A stretch of DNA of 64,000 bases from an uncultured Prevotellaceae bacterium (GTDB lineage: Bacteria > Bacteroidota > Bacteroidia > Bacteroidales > Bacteroidaceae). The stretch spans positions 62,001-126,000 of the forward strand of contig CADCHG010000001.1 of the NCBI GenBank assembly GCA_902801155.1, in the 5' to 3' direction. Numbering within the stretch: the stretch's first letter is position 1; each line of letters opens with the position of its first letter. The position numbers and the translations under genes are program-made. The notes under the pieces are model-generated. The model did no database searches and was not told where the DNA came from. It saw nothing but the letters and a program-made list of their open reading frames with translations. Shown here in pieces: positions 1 through 7,330 of the stretch.

Positions 1-1068
1 TACCGCGCCATGTGGAGCAACCTCATCTTTGCAAACGAGGCTCTCGACAAGTGTCTCCACCCTGGCGACAACACCATCAGCATCCTGCCAATGGCTCACA
101 TGTACGGCATGGCGTTCGAGTTCATCAAGGAGTTTGCATCTGGTTGTCACATCTTCTTCCTCACACGCATCCCTTCACCAGCCGTTGTGGCTCAGGCATT
201 TGCAGAAATCAAGCCTGTCGTCATCATCGCTGTGCCTCTGGTCATCGAGAAGATCATCAGGAAGAAAGTGCTGCCAAAGCTTGATACACCAGCCATGAAG
301 ATACTTCTCAAGACTCCGTTAGTTTCACAAAAAGTTCGTGAAAAGATTCGTACAGAGGTCGAGAAGGCTTTCGGCGGCCGTTTCTACGAAATCATAATCG
401 GCGGTGCAGCCTTCAATCAGGAGATTGAGCAATTCTTGCATTTCATCGGATTACCTTTCACCGTGGGATATGGTGCAACAGAGTGTGCCCCTATTATCTC
501 ATACAACGACTGGAGCGACCACGTACCAGGCTCTTGTGGAAAGGCGGTAGTAAACATGGAGGTAAAGATTGACTCTGTCAACCCTCACAAGATTCCTGGC
601 GAAATCCTCACTCGCGGCATGAACGTGATGCTCGGCTATTTCAAGAACGAGGAGGCAACCAAACAGGCTCTCGACGATGAAGGCTGGTACCATACTGGTG
701 ACCTTGGTGTTATCGACTCAAGAGGCAATATCTTCATCAAGGGACGCTCAAAGAACATGCTTCTCGGAGCAAGCGGTCAGAACATCTTCCCTGAAGAGAT
801 AGAGGACGCTCTCAACTCATTACCTCTGGTTACTGAAAGCCTCGTAGTACAGCGTGACGATAAGCTCGTAGGACTTGTATATCCTGACTTCGATGAAGCA
901 AAGACTCAAAACCTCTCAATGGAGCAGATAAAGAAGACTATGGAGCAGAACCGCCAGACGCTTAACGAGACACAGCCAGCGTACTGCAAACTTGCTGCAA
1001 TCGAGATTCAGGAAGAGGAATTTGAGAAGACTCCGAAGAAGAGTATCAAGAGGTATCTTTACAAGTAA
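1..1068 (+). CDS. Long-chain acyl-CoA ligase (AMP-binding), 5' partial
   Basis: This is the C-terminal part of an adenylate-forming enzyme that activates fatty acids to acyl-AMP and then acyl-CoA. The frame is open from base 1, so the start lies left of the window. Visible motifs, in order, are YGATECAP about 155 residues in, GWYHTGDLG near 230, KGRSKNML near 248, and the C-terminal TPKKSIKRYLYK that carries the catalytic lysine of the mobile domain. This arrangement is typical of FadD-like long-chain ligases rather than acetyl-CoA synthetases. It ends in TAA, 40 bases before a strong terminator. Acyl specificity cannot be read from the sequence. Confidence 0.9.
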   Translation, partial: YRAMWSNLIFANEALDKCLHPGDNTISILPMAHMYGMAFEFIKEFASGCHIFFLTRIPSPAVVAQAFAEIKPVVIIAVPLVIEKIIRKKVLPKLDTPAMKILLKTPLVSQKVREKIRTEVEKAFGGRFYEIIIGGAAFNQEIEQFLHFIGLPFTVGYGATECAPIISYNDWSDHVPGSCGKAVVNMEVKIDSVNPHKIPGEILTRGMNVMLGYFKNEEATKQALDDEGWYHTGDLGVIDSRGNIFIKGRSKNMLLGASGQNIFPEEIEDALNSLPLVTESLVVQRDDKLVGLVYPDFDEAKTQNLSMEQIKKTMEQNRQTLNETQPAYCKLAAIEIQEEEFEKTPKKSIKRYLYK

Positions 1069-1108
1069 AGAGTAAAGTAGATAGTGTAAAGTATAATGTA
1101 GATAGTAA

Positions 1109-1138
1109 AGGCTCACTCATATATTGGGTGAGCCTTTT
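1109..1138 (+). terminator. Rho-independent terminator after the acyl-CoA ligase
   Basis: The inverted pair GGCTCAC / GTGAGCC encloses a short AT loop and is followed by TTTTCT. It ends the plus-strand ligase transcript and faces the convergent thioredoxin gene. Confidence 0.8.
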
Positions 1139-1150
1139 CTCATATCCAAT

Positions 1151-2305
1151 TCAAATCTTGAAATACTTCGCAATAGCAGCCTTCAAATCCTCTTGATAGC
1201 TTATTCTGCCCAGAATCGTGCCATCTGGAGAGACGAAGAAATAGCTCGGACCTGTTTCTGTTCCGTATCTCTGCTTAATGTCCTCTGCACCCTTTTTGTC
1301 ATTCCATTCATGCCAAGGATCTCTTCCGTATTTATTCGGGTCTTTACATTCTATATCCCAATAATACGGAGGATCACAATTCACCATAAGCATATCCACC
1401 TTGTCCGAATGGTTCTTGTAGAGATTATTGAGCACAGCATTTGGACGATGTTCCACACATGGCACACATGTTCTTGAATTGAATTCAAGCAAAAGAAACT
1501 TGCCATTACCATTGAATTCCGTCAGGTGATGCAGCTTACCCTGATGGTCATAAAGCACGAAATCATGCAACTTCTCGCCATTCTTTATAGGGCTGTATTT
1601 TGGCAACAGGCGTTTTTTTGCATCATAGATGTTTTGATCACGCTGTTCTTCATCCTTCGGAACTATTGCCAACAACTTAACTGCCTTTTCCCTTATTCCC
1701 TTATTTTTATTTTTACCTTCTAAAATCATGAGGGAAAGAGTACAGAGGTTGCTTGCAAAAACAGAACTATATTTTCTATCTTTCATAAATTCAATCATGT
1801 ACTCAACATATAAAGATTCTGCTTCTACTGTACTTCTGTCTCTTTTTTCTTGCAAATCCCAATATCTTGGGAGCTTCTCATCCAAATATGCGCGATATTC
1901 ATTTGCCTCGATTTGTTTTGGATTGTCACTCTTCACATACCAATGTGAAGGATGAACTCCAACACCTGTTATAGTAGCCTTTGAGCCAGGAGAAACATAG
2001 ATAAGCAAATAACGAGGACTTTTTTCCACAGTCAACATATATTCGTCAACTTGATTCATGGGAGTGTAAACTATTCTGAATATACCATTTCTTAGAGTAT
2101 CAATTCCTTCTTCAAATTCTCTGAAAAAGCTCTTAGTTCCTCCCTTACGTTCCTGTACCATAATGACAGTACCATCAGGCACACCCTCTAAAGTGCCTTC
2201 AACAATGACTGGGGCAATAGGCTTTTCGTCAGAAGCCTTTGACTTCTGTGCCCAACTGCAGATTGCGGTGAGTAGAAGCATAAATGTGATAAAGGATTTT
2301 TTCAT
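1151..2305 (-). CDS. TlpA-like secreted thioredoxin-fold protein
   Basis: This 384-residue protein starts with a signal peptide (MKKSFITFMLLLTAICSWAQ), so it is exported. Residues of about 35-140 resemble the beta-rich N-terminal domain (DUF4369-like) that often precedes the redoxin fold in Bacteroidota. The C-terminal half is an AhpC/TlpA fold with a CVPC active site at about residues 280-283, inside FNSRTCVPC. It probably reduces or isomerises disulfides in the periplasm. It stands alone and has a predicted long 5' leader (about 180 nt) that contains an 11-bp-periodic repeat array. The redox assignment is secure; the partner is unknown. Confidence 0.8.
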   Translation of the reverse strand: MKKSFITFMLLLTAICSWAQKSKASDEKPIAPVIVEGTLEGVPDGTVIMVQERKGGTKSFFREFEEGIDTLRNGIFRIVYTPMNQVDEYMLTVEKSPRYLLIYVSPGSKATITGVGVHPSHWYVKSDNPKQIEANEYRAYLDEKLPRYWDLQEKRDRSTVEAESLYVEYMIEFMKDRKYSSVFASNLCTLSLMILEGKNKNKGIREKAVKLLAIVPKDEEQRDQNIYDAKKRLLPKYSPIKNGEKLHDFVLYDHQGKLHHLTEFNGNGKFLLLEFNSRTCVPCVEHRPNAVLNNLYKNHSDKVDMLMVNCDPPYYWDIECKDPNKYGRDPWHEWNDKKGAEDIKQRYGTETGPSYFFVSPDGTILGRISYQEDLKAAIAKYFKI

Positions 2306-2399
2306 CGTCGTTTTGTTTTTTAGTTTTTGTTTTAGTTATTGTTCTTGTTTTAATCGCCATTGAGGTTAGTAATCGTATCTTGAAACTCCGCTTTATGGT

Positions 2400-2465
2400 C
2401 GTTTCTGCGAACGGACTTGAAACGGACTTACAACGGTATTACAACGGACTTACAACTATGACGCT
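2400..2465. repeat. 11-bp-periodic intergenic array 1
   Basis: There are four clean units with an exact 11-bp period from 2411: acggacttgaa, acggacttaca, acggtattaca, acggacttaca. Weaker flanking units sit on either side. The array lies inside the predicted 5' leader of the thioredoxin gene. The same word family and period recur at six other places in the window. Confidence 0.85.
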
Positions 2466-2489
2466 CATGGGCTTTTGTTTTCTTGGGTG

Positions 2490-2497
2490 CAAAGGTA
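2490..2497 (-). promoter_or_regulatory. -7 promoter box for the thioredoxin gene
   Basis: The minus-strand sequence TACCTTTG followed by CACC matches the Bacteroidota TAnnTTTG box. No convincing TTTG box was found 19-21 nt upstream. It would give a leader of about 180 nt. Confidence 0.5.
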
Positions 2498-2596
2498 AGA
2501 ATATTTTCTGAGGAAATGTAAGAAAAATGCAAAAAATTACGTTATTCCCACAAAAAAGCATTCATTCGCGGCTTAACGTTTTGACAATCAGAAACT

Positions 2597-2817
2597 TATT
2601 TTCGGAAAAGCATTTACTGAAGATAAACACCTAACATATAACCGTTAGATAAACAAGGGACAGGGGGTATGGGTGTCCTATGGTCAAATAATATATAATA
2701 TAATAATATTATTATATTATATATTATTTGGGGTAAAAATACAGACTACCCCTGTGTGTGTTTTATATAACAGTTATATGTTAGATAGCATTCCAAGCGA
2801 ACTATCTTCCGAAAATA
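2597..2817. repeat. 221-bp symmetric element with a perfect 46-bp AT palindrome
   Basis: The centre, 2685-2730, is a perfect palindrome of only A and T apart from its terminal C/G; the two 23-nt halves are exact reverse complements. The symmetry continues outward imperfectly around the same axis: acagggg near 2660 against cccctgt near 2750, ctaacatataac at 2631-2642 against its complement at 2773-2784, and tattttcgga at 2597 against tccgaaaata at 2808. It looks like a degenerate MITE or palindromic element. A third ctaacatataac copy lies at 2957-2968, at the 3' end of the amylase gene. Confidence 0.75.
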
Positions 2818-2891
2818 CACCTCTGATTATCAACACCTTAGACATCGCAACTAAACATTTATGCTACCTGTCGCGTTTTTTCCGCGTTTTC

Positions 2892-2924
2892 TTTGCAGTT
2901 CCCCAAAATAAATTAGTAACTTTG
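2892..2924 (+). promoter_or_regulatory. Orphan consensus promoter facing the amylase 3' end
   Basis: TTTG at 2892-2895, a 21-nt spacer, and TAACTTTG at 2917-2924 followed by CAC give a full Bacteroidota promoter on the plus strand. No plus-strand gene follows. Transcription from about 2931 would run antisense into the amylase gene. Confidence 0.5.
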
Positions 2925-2956
2925 CACACGCATGGGTGACACGGACTTACTGCTAT

Positions 2957-2990
2957 CTAACATATAACTGTTAGGAAAACAAGGGAGAGG
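2957..2990. repeat. Third copy of the ctaacatataac repeat at the amylase stop
   Basis: The word ctaacatataac at 2957-2968, followed by tgttaggaaaacaaggga, repeats the outer part of the element at 2631-2660 in direct orientation. The amylase stop codon (2971-2973) lies inside it, so the last few amylase residues are encoded by the repeat. Confidence 0.65.
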
Positions 2991-4635
2991 GAGAGAGGGT
3001 GAACTTCCAAACTCTTGCGTTTCTTGCCTTGATCGTCATAGGCACGAGAGCGTCAGAAGCGAGTTCAATGGTCTGTTTTTCAGCGGAAAGAAGATCCTTT
3101 GACTTGTATTTGCCTTCCGGAATCTGCAAGAAATCCATAGCGTGTGGAGCCATTCTCACCTTCACATCCACATCCTTATCATCGAAATTGACCACGACGA
3201 AGAGCAGTTCATCCTCTTTCTTACGCAGAAAAGCATACTGCTTGTTGTTGTCGAAGTGCTCTGACCACGGATTTACATACATCAGATCATAGAAATCGCC
3301 ATCGACAGCCTTCTCCTTTCGGGCAATCTGCATAGTCTTCTCATGCATCTGATAGATGTATTTCTCATCGTCGGTAAGCTCATCAGAAGCGGCTCTGCAA
3401 AGCGTGTCGATGCTCCAGTAGTCGAAGATAGTGGTACGGCCGTCCTTACCCGAAAAACCTTCCTTATCCATTCCCTTCTCACCATATTCCTCGGCTGCAT
3501 AGAGCATGAAAGGAGATGATTTCATAAGCACAGAAGCCACCATAGCAGGTATTCCCTTCTTGCCATCGCCAGTAAAGAAATCGGATGCCACACGTTGCTC
3601 GTCATGGTTCTCAAGGAAATAAACCATGTGCTCCTTGATGTCGTCAACCGCTTGCCAAGCGCCTGTAATGGCTGTTGCAGAGGCAAATCCGCAGGTAACG
3701 GCTCGCATAGTGTCATACATTCCCACCTTGTCGTACATCCAGTCAAAGCCGGAATAGATATAGTTGCGGTATTCGGCAGGATTATACACCTCACCCATGA
3801 AGAGAATGTCAGGATACTTTGCCTTGACCTCACGAGTAGCGTATGCCCAGAAAGCGGCTGGCACCATCTCAGCCATATCGCAACGGAAACCGTCAACGCC
3901 CTTGGAAGCCCAGAAGAGGAGTATCTCCGTCATCTTCTTCCAAGTGTCAGGGATTGGATCGAAATGCCCGAAATGAGTCCAGTAGTCAATACCGTAGTTG
4001 AGTTTTACGGTTTCATACCAGTCATTCATTCCCGGACGGTTGTCGAAATGGTCGTTGCCGGTGGCTTTGGCAGGGAATTCCTCGTAATCGGAAGGCTGGG
4101 GAGTCTCAAGCTTGAGACCAGGGCAATAGTAGAAATTGTTCTGAGGATTGAAGCCCTGATTCTTATCATCATCAGCACCGAGATCAACAACGCCCTTTGG
4201 CTTTGCTATGCTGAGATACTGACGCGCAACGTGGTTAGGCACGAAGTCGATGAACATCTTGAGTCCAGCCTTATGGGTACGGGAAACAAGAGCCTCAAAC
4301 TCCTTCATCCTATCATTTACGTTATCAGCAAGATCAGGATCAACATCATAATAGTCGCAAATAGCGTATGGAGAACCAGCCTTACCCTTAACAACGGAAG
4401 GGTGCTGGGTAGGTATGCCGAACTTAGAGAAGTCCGTCTGAGAGGCATGACGTATAACGCCTGTGTACCAGATGTGGGATACTCCCATCTGCTTTATCGC
4501 CTTCAGCGTCTTTGTATCAAAATCAGAGAATTTGCCTGTACCGTTTTCCTCAACACTACCCCACTCTTTTCGGGTAGTATTGCGGTTTCCGTACAATCGC
4601 GTAAATACTTGGTAGATTATTGGTTTGTGTGTCAT
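2971..4635 (-). CDS. GH13 alpha-amylase family glycosidase
   Basis: This 554-residue enzyme has the four GH13 conserved regions in order: DFVPNH near residue 120; GFRCDMAEM with the nucleophile Asp near 252; FMGEVYNPAE with the acid/base Glu near 280; and FLENHDEQ with the third Asp near 342. There is no signal peptide, so it probably acts in the cytoplasm on maltodextrin- or trehalose-type alpha-glucosides. A beta-rich C-terminal domain follows. The last residues (SPSPLFS) come from a repeat, which suggests that the original stop was displaced. It lies downstream of fabD on the same strand, separated by an inverted repeat. The exact substrate is not readable. Confidence 0.9.
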   Translation of the reverse strand: MTHKPIIYQVFTRLYGNRNTTRKEWGSVEENGTGKFSDFDTKTLKAIKQMGVSHIWYTGVIRHASQTDFSKFGIPTQHPSVVKGKAGSPYAICDYYDVDPDLADNVNDRMKEFEALVSRTHKAGLKMFIDFVPNHVARQYLSIAKPKGVVDLGADDDKNQGFNPQNNFYYCPGLKLETPQPSDYEEFPAKATGNDHFDNRPGMNDWYETVKLNYGIDYWTHFGHFDPIPDTWKKMTEILLFWASKGVDGFRCDMAEMVPAAFWAYATREVKAKYPDILFMGEVYNPAEYRNYIYSGFDWMYDKVGMYDTMRAVTCGFASATAITGAWQAVDDIKEHMVYFLENHDEQRVASDFFTGDGKKGIPAMVASVLMKSSPFMLYAAEEYGEKGMDKEGFSGKDGRTTIFDYWSIDTLCRAASDELTDDEKYIYQMHEKTMQIARKEKAVDGDFYDLMYVNPWSEHFDNNKQYAFLRKKEDELLFVVVNFDDKDVDVKVRMAPHAMDFLQIPEGKYKSKDLLSAEKQTIELASDALVPMTIKARNARVWKFTLSPSPLFS

Positions 4636-4639
4636 AGAA

Positions 4640-4796
4640 GCCTAACCAAGCCTTCCCAAAGGGAAGGATGTTTTATAGCATTGCCAATAAAAAAGCAATA
4701 GTTTATAAATAAAAAAAAGAAAAAAATCCTAACCAAGCCTTCCTTGAGCGAGAAAGACTATAAAACATCCTTCCCTTTGGGAAGGCTTGGTTAGGC
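4640..4796. repeat. CCTAACCAAGCC inverted repeat, 37-bp perfect arms
   Basis: Bases 4640-4676 and 4760-4796 are perfect reverse complements over 37 bp. Each arm also carries an internal hairpin (cttccc / gggaag). A partial third copy (cctaaccaagccttcc) lies at 4728-4743 in the A-rich centre. The element fills the gap between the amylase start and the fabD stop. A diverged relative sits at 37465-37580. Confidence 0.9.
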
Positions 4797-4798
4797 TC

Positions 4799-5695
4799 TT
4801 ATGCTATACCACTAATTGTCACGCCCTCAACGTCCTTGGCAATCTTGGCAATCATGCCCTGAAGAGCCTTACCAGGACCACACTCAACGAAATCGGTAGC
4901 ACCTGCAGCGAGCATAGCCTGAACCTCGTAGGTCCACTTTACAGGAGCTGTGAGCTGAGCGATAAGGTTCTGCTTGATTTCAGCAGCATCAGTATGAGCC
5001 TTAGCATCAACATTCTGATAAACAGGGATGCGTGGGTTAGAGAACTCTGTAGCCTCGATAGCAGCCTGAAGCTCATCCTTTGCTGGCTGCATGAGTGGAG
5101 AATGGAAAGCACCACCTACAGGGAGAGGAAGGGCACGCTTAGCACCAGCAGCCTTCAAAGCCTCACAAGCCTCGGCAACAGCCTCATTGTTACCAGAGAT
5201 AACGAGCTGACCAGGGTTGTTGTAGTTAGCTGGAACAACAATATTTCCCTCCTTAGAGATACCAGCACAGATTTCCTCAATCTTTGCATCATCAAGACCG
5301 ATGATAGCAGCCATAGTAGAAGGAGCAGCCTCACATGCCTTCTGCATAGCCATAGCACGCTTTGAAACGAGCTTCAAGCCATCCTCGAAGCTGAGAGCGC
5401 CTGCTGCTACGAGAGCAGAGAACTCACCGAGTGAGTGACCGCCAACCATATCAGCATCAAACTCATCGCCGATGCAGATAGCCTTGATTACAGAGTGAAG
5501 GAAAACAGCAGGCTGCGTAACCTTTGTCTGCTTGAGTTCCTCTGCAGTACCCTCGAACATGATCTTTGTGATCTCAAAACCGAGAATCTCGTTAGCCTTG
5601 TCGAAGAGTTCCTTCGCCTTTGGATTTGTATCATAGAGATCCTTGCCCATACCTGTGAACTGGGCGCCCTGACCAGGGAATACGAATGCTTTCAT
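4799..5695 (-). CDS. fabD: Malonyl-CoA:ACP transacylase
   Basis: FabD moves malonate from CoA to acyl carrier protein and so supplies the extender unit for type II fatty acid synthesis in the cytoplasm. The 298-residue length is normal. The N-terminal FPGQGAQ motif and the nucleophile elbow GHSLGE (Ser near residue 88) are diagnostic, and a conserved FHSPLM with the catalytic His follows near residue 195. The stop codon abuts the inverted repeat at 4640-4796, which may form the 3' end of the mRNA. The start at MKAFVFPGQGAQ is unambiguous. Confidence 0.97.
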   Translation of the reverse strand: MKAFVFPGQGAQFTGMGKDLYDTNPKAKELFDKANEILGFEITKIMFEGTAEELKQTKVTQPAVFLHSVIKAICIGDEFDADMVGGHSLGEFSALVAAGALSFEDGLKLVSKRAMAMQKACEAAPSTMAAIIGLDDAKIEEICAGISKEGNIVVPANYNNPGQLVISGNNEAVAEACEALKAAGAKRALPLPVGGAFHSPLMQPAKDELQAAIEATEFSNPRIPVYQNVDAKAHTDAAEIKQNLIAQLTAPVKWTYEVQAMLAAGATDFVECGPGKALQGMIAKIAKDVEGVTISGIA

Positions 5696-5783
5696 TTCTT
5701 TAAATTGTTTAGTTTATTAGTTTTAGCCTAAAATACATAAATGAAAAACGAAAAGTGAAAAGTGAAAAATACAAGTTACATTG

Positions 5784-5791
5784 CAAACTTA
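5784..5791 (-). promoter_or_regulatory. Possible -7 box for fabD
   Basis: The minus-strand sequence TAAGTTTG followed by CAATG lies about 90 nt upstream of fabD. No clear -33 partner is visible. The surrounding gaaaagtgaaaa repeats make the region low in complexity. Confidence 0.35.
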
Positions 5792-5827
5792 TATTTTATA
5801 ATCGTTCATTGTTCATTTTTCATTTAA

Positions 5828-5863
5828 AAAAATCCCGATTACCACTAATGACAATCGGGATTT
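5828..5863 (-). terminator. Terminator of the rpsF-rpsR-rplI operon
   Basis: The arms aaatcccgatt / aatcgggattt form a perfect 11-bp stem around a 14-nt loop. On the minus strand the stem is followed by a run of T, 25 bases past the rplI stop. Confidence 0.85.
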
Positions 5864-5889
5864 ATATAGTTTTCTTGTGTATCTAAGAT

Positions 5890-6408
5890 TTACTCAGCCA
5901 CCTCAGCAGCTGGAGCCTCCTCTACTGCAGGAGCAGCCTCAACAGCAGGAGCTGCAACCTCATCCTGACCCTCAGCGAGTACAGTTACAGGAACCTCAAC
6001 CTTAACCTGCTTGTGGAATACTACAGTAGCAGCAAACTCACCAACAGTCTTGATATCCTTCATGAGGATCTTCTTGCGGTCAACCTCGATACCCTTCTTA
6101 GCAAGCTCCTCAGCTACATTAGCAGCAGTAACAGAACCATAGAGAGCACCAGTAGAGCTAACCTTAGCCTCGATAGTGAGAGCAACACCGTTAAGAGCCT
6201 CAGCTTCCTTCTCAGCAGCAGCGAGAATTGCAGCGAGCTTGTGTGCCTGCTGCTTGAGGTTCTCTGCGAGAATCTTCTTAGCAGAAGCAGAAGCGATGAC
6301 TGCCTTACCTGTTGGAATGAGATAGTTACGACCGTAACCGTTCTTTACATTTACGATATCGTTCTTGTATCCAAGACCGATAACATCTTCTTTAAGTATA
6401 ATTTCCAT
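5890..6408 (-). CDS. rplI: 50S ribosomal protein L9
   Basis: L9 binds 23S rRNA at the base of the L1 stalk. The N-terminal domain is canonical (EIILKEDVIGLGYKNDIVNVKNGYGRNYLIP), followed by the long connecting helix. At 172 residues it exceeds the usual length of about 148-150 because of an acidic, alanine-rich tail after about residue 148 (repeated APAVEEAP-like units). Such tails occur in Bacteroidota L9, and the tail is probably disordered. It is the last gene of the rpsF-rpsR-rplI operon, 24 nt after rpsR. Confidence 0.97.
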   Translation of the reverse strand: MEIILKEDVIGLGYKNDIVNVKNGYGRNYLIPTGKAVIASASAKKILAENLKQQAHKLAAILAAAEKEAEALNGVALTIEAKVSSTGALYGSVTAANVAEELAKKGIEVDRKKILMKDIKTVGEFAATVVFHKQVKVEVPVTVLAEGQDEVAAPAVEAAPAVEEAPAAEVAE

Positions 6409-6432
6409 TGTGTAATCTTCTCCTTTTTAAAT

Positions 6433-6699
6433 TTACTTCATAAGATCAGTTACATAAGGAAGCAATGCAATCTGACGAGCACGCTTAACAGCCTGTGCCA
6501 CACGACGCTGATACTTCAAAGATGTACCAGTGATACGACGTGGGAGGATCTTACCCTGTTCGTTCAAGAACTTCTTGAGGAACTCAGGATCCTTGTAGTC
6601 GATATACTTAATACCGCTCTTCTTGAAACGGCAATACTTCTTCTTCTTTGTATCAATAGAAGGAGCAGTCAAATAACGGATTTCTGAATTTTCTGCCAT
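6433..6699 (-). CDS. rpsR: 30S ribosomal protein S18
   Basis: S18 binds with S6 in the platform of the small subunit. At 88 residues the length is normal, and the core motifs [17 protein letters not shown] and [20 protein letters not shown] are present. It starts 3 nt after the rpsF stop, so translation is probably coupled. Confidence 0.97.
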   Translation of the reverse strand: MAENSEIRYLTAPSIDTKKKKYCRFKKSGIKYIDYKDPEFLKKFLNEQGKILPRRITGTSLKYQRRVAQAVKRARQIALLPYVTDLMK

Positions 6700-6702
6700 G
6701 GT

Positions 6703-7050
6703 TTAAGCCTCCTCTTTTTTAGAAAGTTTGTTACGGCGCTTCTCTGCATAGAGAGATGCATACTTGTCAAGCTTAACAGTCATGAAGCGAATTACCTTCT
6801 CCTCACGGCGATAAGCAGTCTCGAGCTTAGCTACTACTGTAGGCTCAGCCTTAAACTCTACGAGGAAGTAGAAACCTGTAGACTTCTTGTTGATAGCGTA
6901 AGCCATCTTCTTCATGCCCCAGTTCTCCTCATTAAGGATCTCAGCACCATTGTCGGTGAGAACCTTTGTGAACTTTGCAACAGTTTCCTTTGTCTGCTCA
7001 TCAGACAAAACGGGAGTCAAGATGAAAACTGTTTCGTAATGATTCATCAT
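6703..7050 (-). CDS. rpsF: 30S ribosomal protein S6
   Basis: S6 is the partner of S18. The 115-residue protein opens with [17 protein letters not shown] and contains [20 protein letters not shown], both typical of S6. The C-terminus is lysine-rich. It is the first gene of the operon, driven by the consensus promoter at 7134-7164, which is divergent from the rho promoter. Confidence 0.97.
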   Translation of the reverse strand: MMNHYETVFILTPVLSDEQTKETVAKFTKVLTDNGAEILNEENWGMKKMAYAINKKSTGFYFLVEFKAEPTVVAKLETAYRREEKVIRFMTVKLDKYASLYAEKRRNKLSKKEEA

Positions 7051-7133
7051 TTTTTGAAATGAATTTATTAATTAAATAATGTGTATAAGTTATTTTTGCA
7101 GAAATTTCGACCGTAGCCTCGATTTTGCGGGTG

Positions 7134-7164
7134 CAAAGGTACATATTTTTTATGAAATAGCAAA
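7134..7164 (-). promoter_or_regulatory. Consensus promoter of rpsF-rpsR-rplI
   Basis: On the minus strand, TTTG (7164-7161), a 19-nt spacer and TACCTTTG (7141-7134) followed by CACC match the Bacteroidota sigma-ABfr promoter exactly. The leader to rpsF is about 75 nt. Confidence 0.85.
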
Positions 7165-7181
7165 ATTTTTCCGCTTAAAAT

Positions 7182-7212
7182 TTTGCGCTTCAAGAAAAAA
7201 GCATTATCTTTG
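7182..7212 (+). promoter_or_regulatory. Consensus promoter of rho
   Basis: TTTG at 7182-7185, a 19-nt spacer, and TATCTTTG at 7205-7212 followed by CAC form a complete Bacteroidota promoter. It lies back to back with the rpsF promoter and about 110 nt upstream of the rho start codon. Confidence 0.85.
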
Positions 7213-7330
7213 CACTCGATTTCAATCCAAAGTGTTTCAGAATTCACAGTTTTGCTATTTTGGAAACACAAACCCTGAATTTTTTTTCGCAAGAAATTTC
7301 TATTTGAATCAAATACATTCACATTTGAAT

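Noticed and set aside
2673..2939. 88-codon plus-strand frame over the AT palindrome
   Set aside because: Its composition follows the palindrome and repeats, its start lies before the orphan promoter, and the product resembles nothing known.
3595..4701. Long plus-strand open frame (368 codons) opposite the amylase gene
   Set aside because: It is the shadow of a GH13 gene with all four catalytic motifs; its translation has no recognisable fold and there is no promoter.
5700..5830. gaaaagtgaaaa tracts as regulatory sites (also near 9330, 9370 and 23630)
   Set aside because: They are low-complexity, vary in position relative to genes and have no consistent spacing to promoters; they look like simple intergenic drift.
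6013..6687. Plus-strand open frame of 224 codons opposite rplI and rpsR
   Set aside because: It spans two ribosomal protein genes in antisense and is low in complexity (Ser/Leu-rich).
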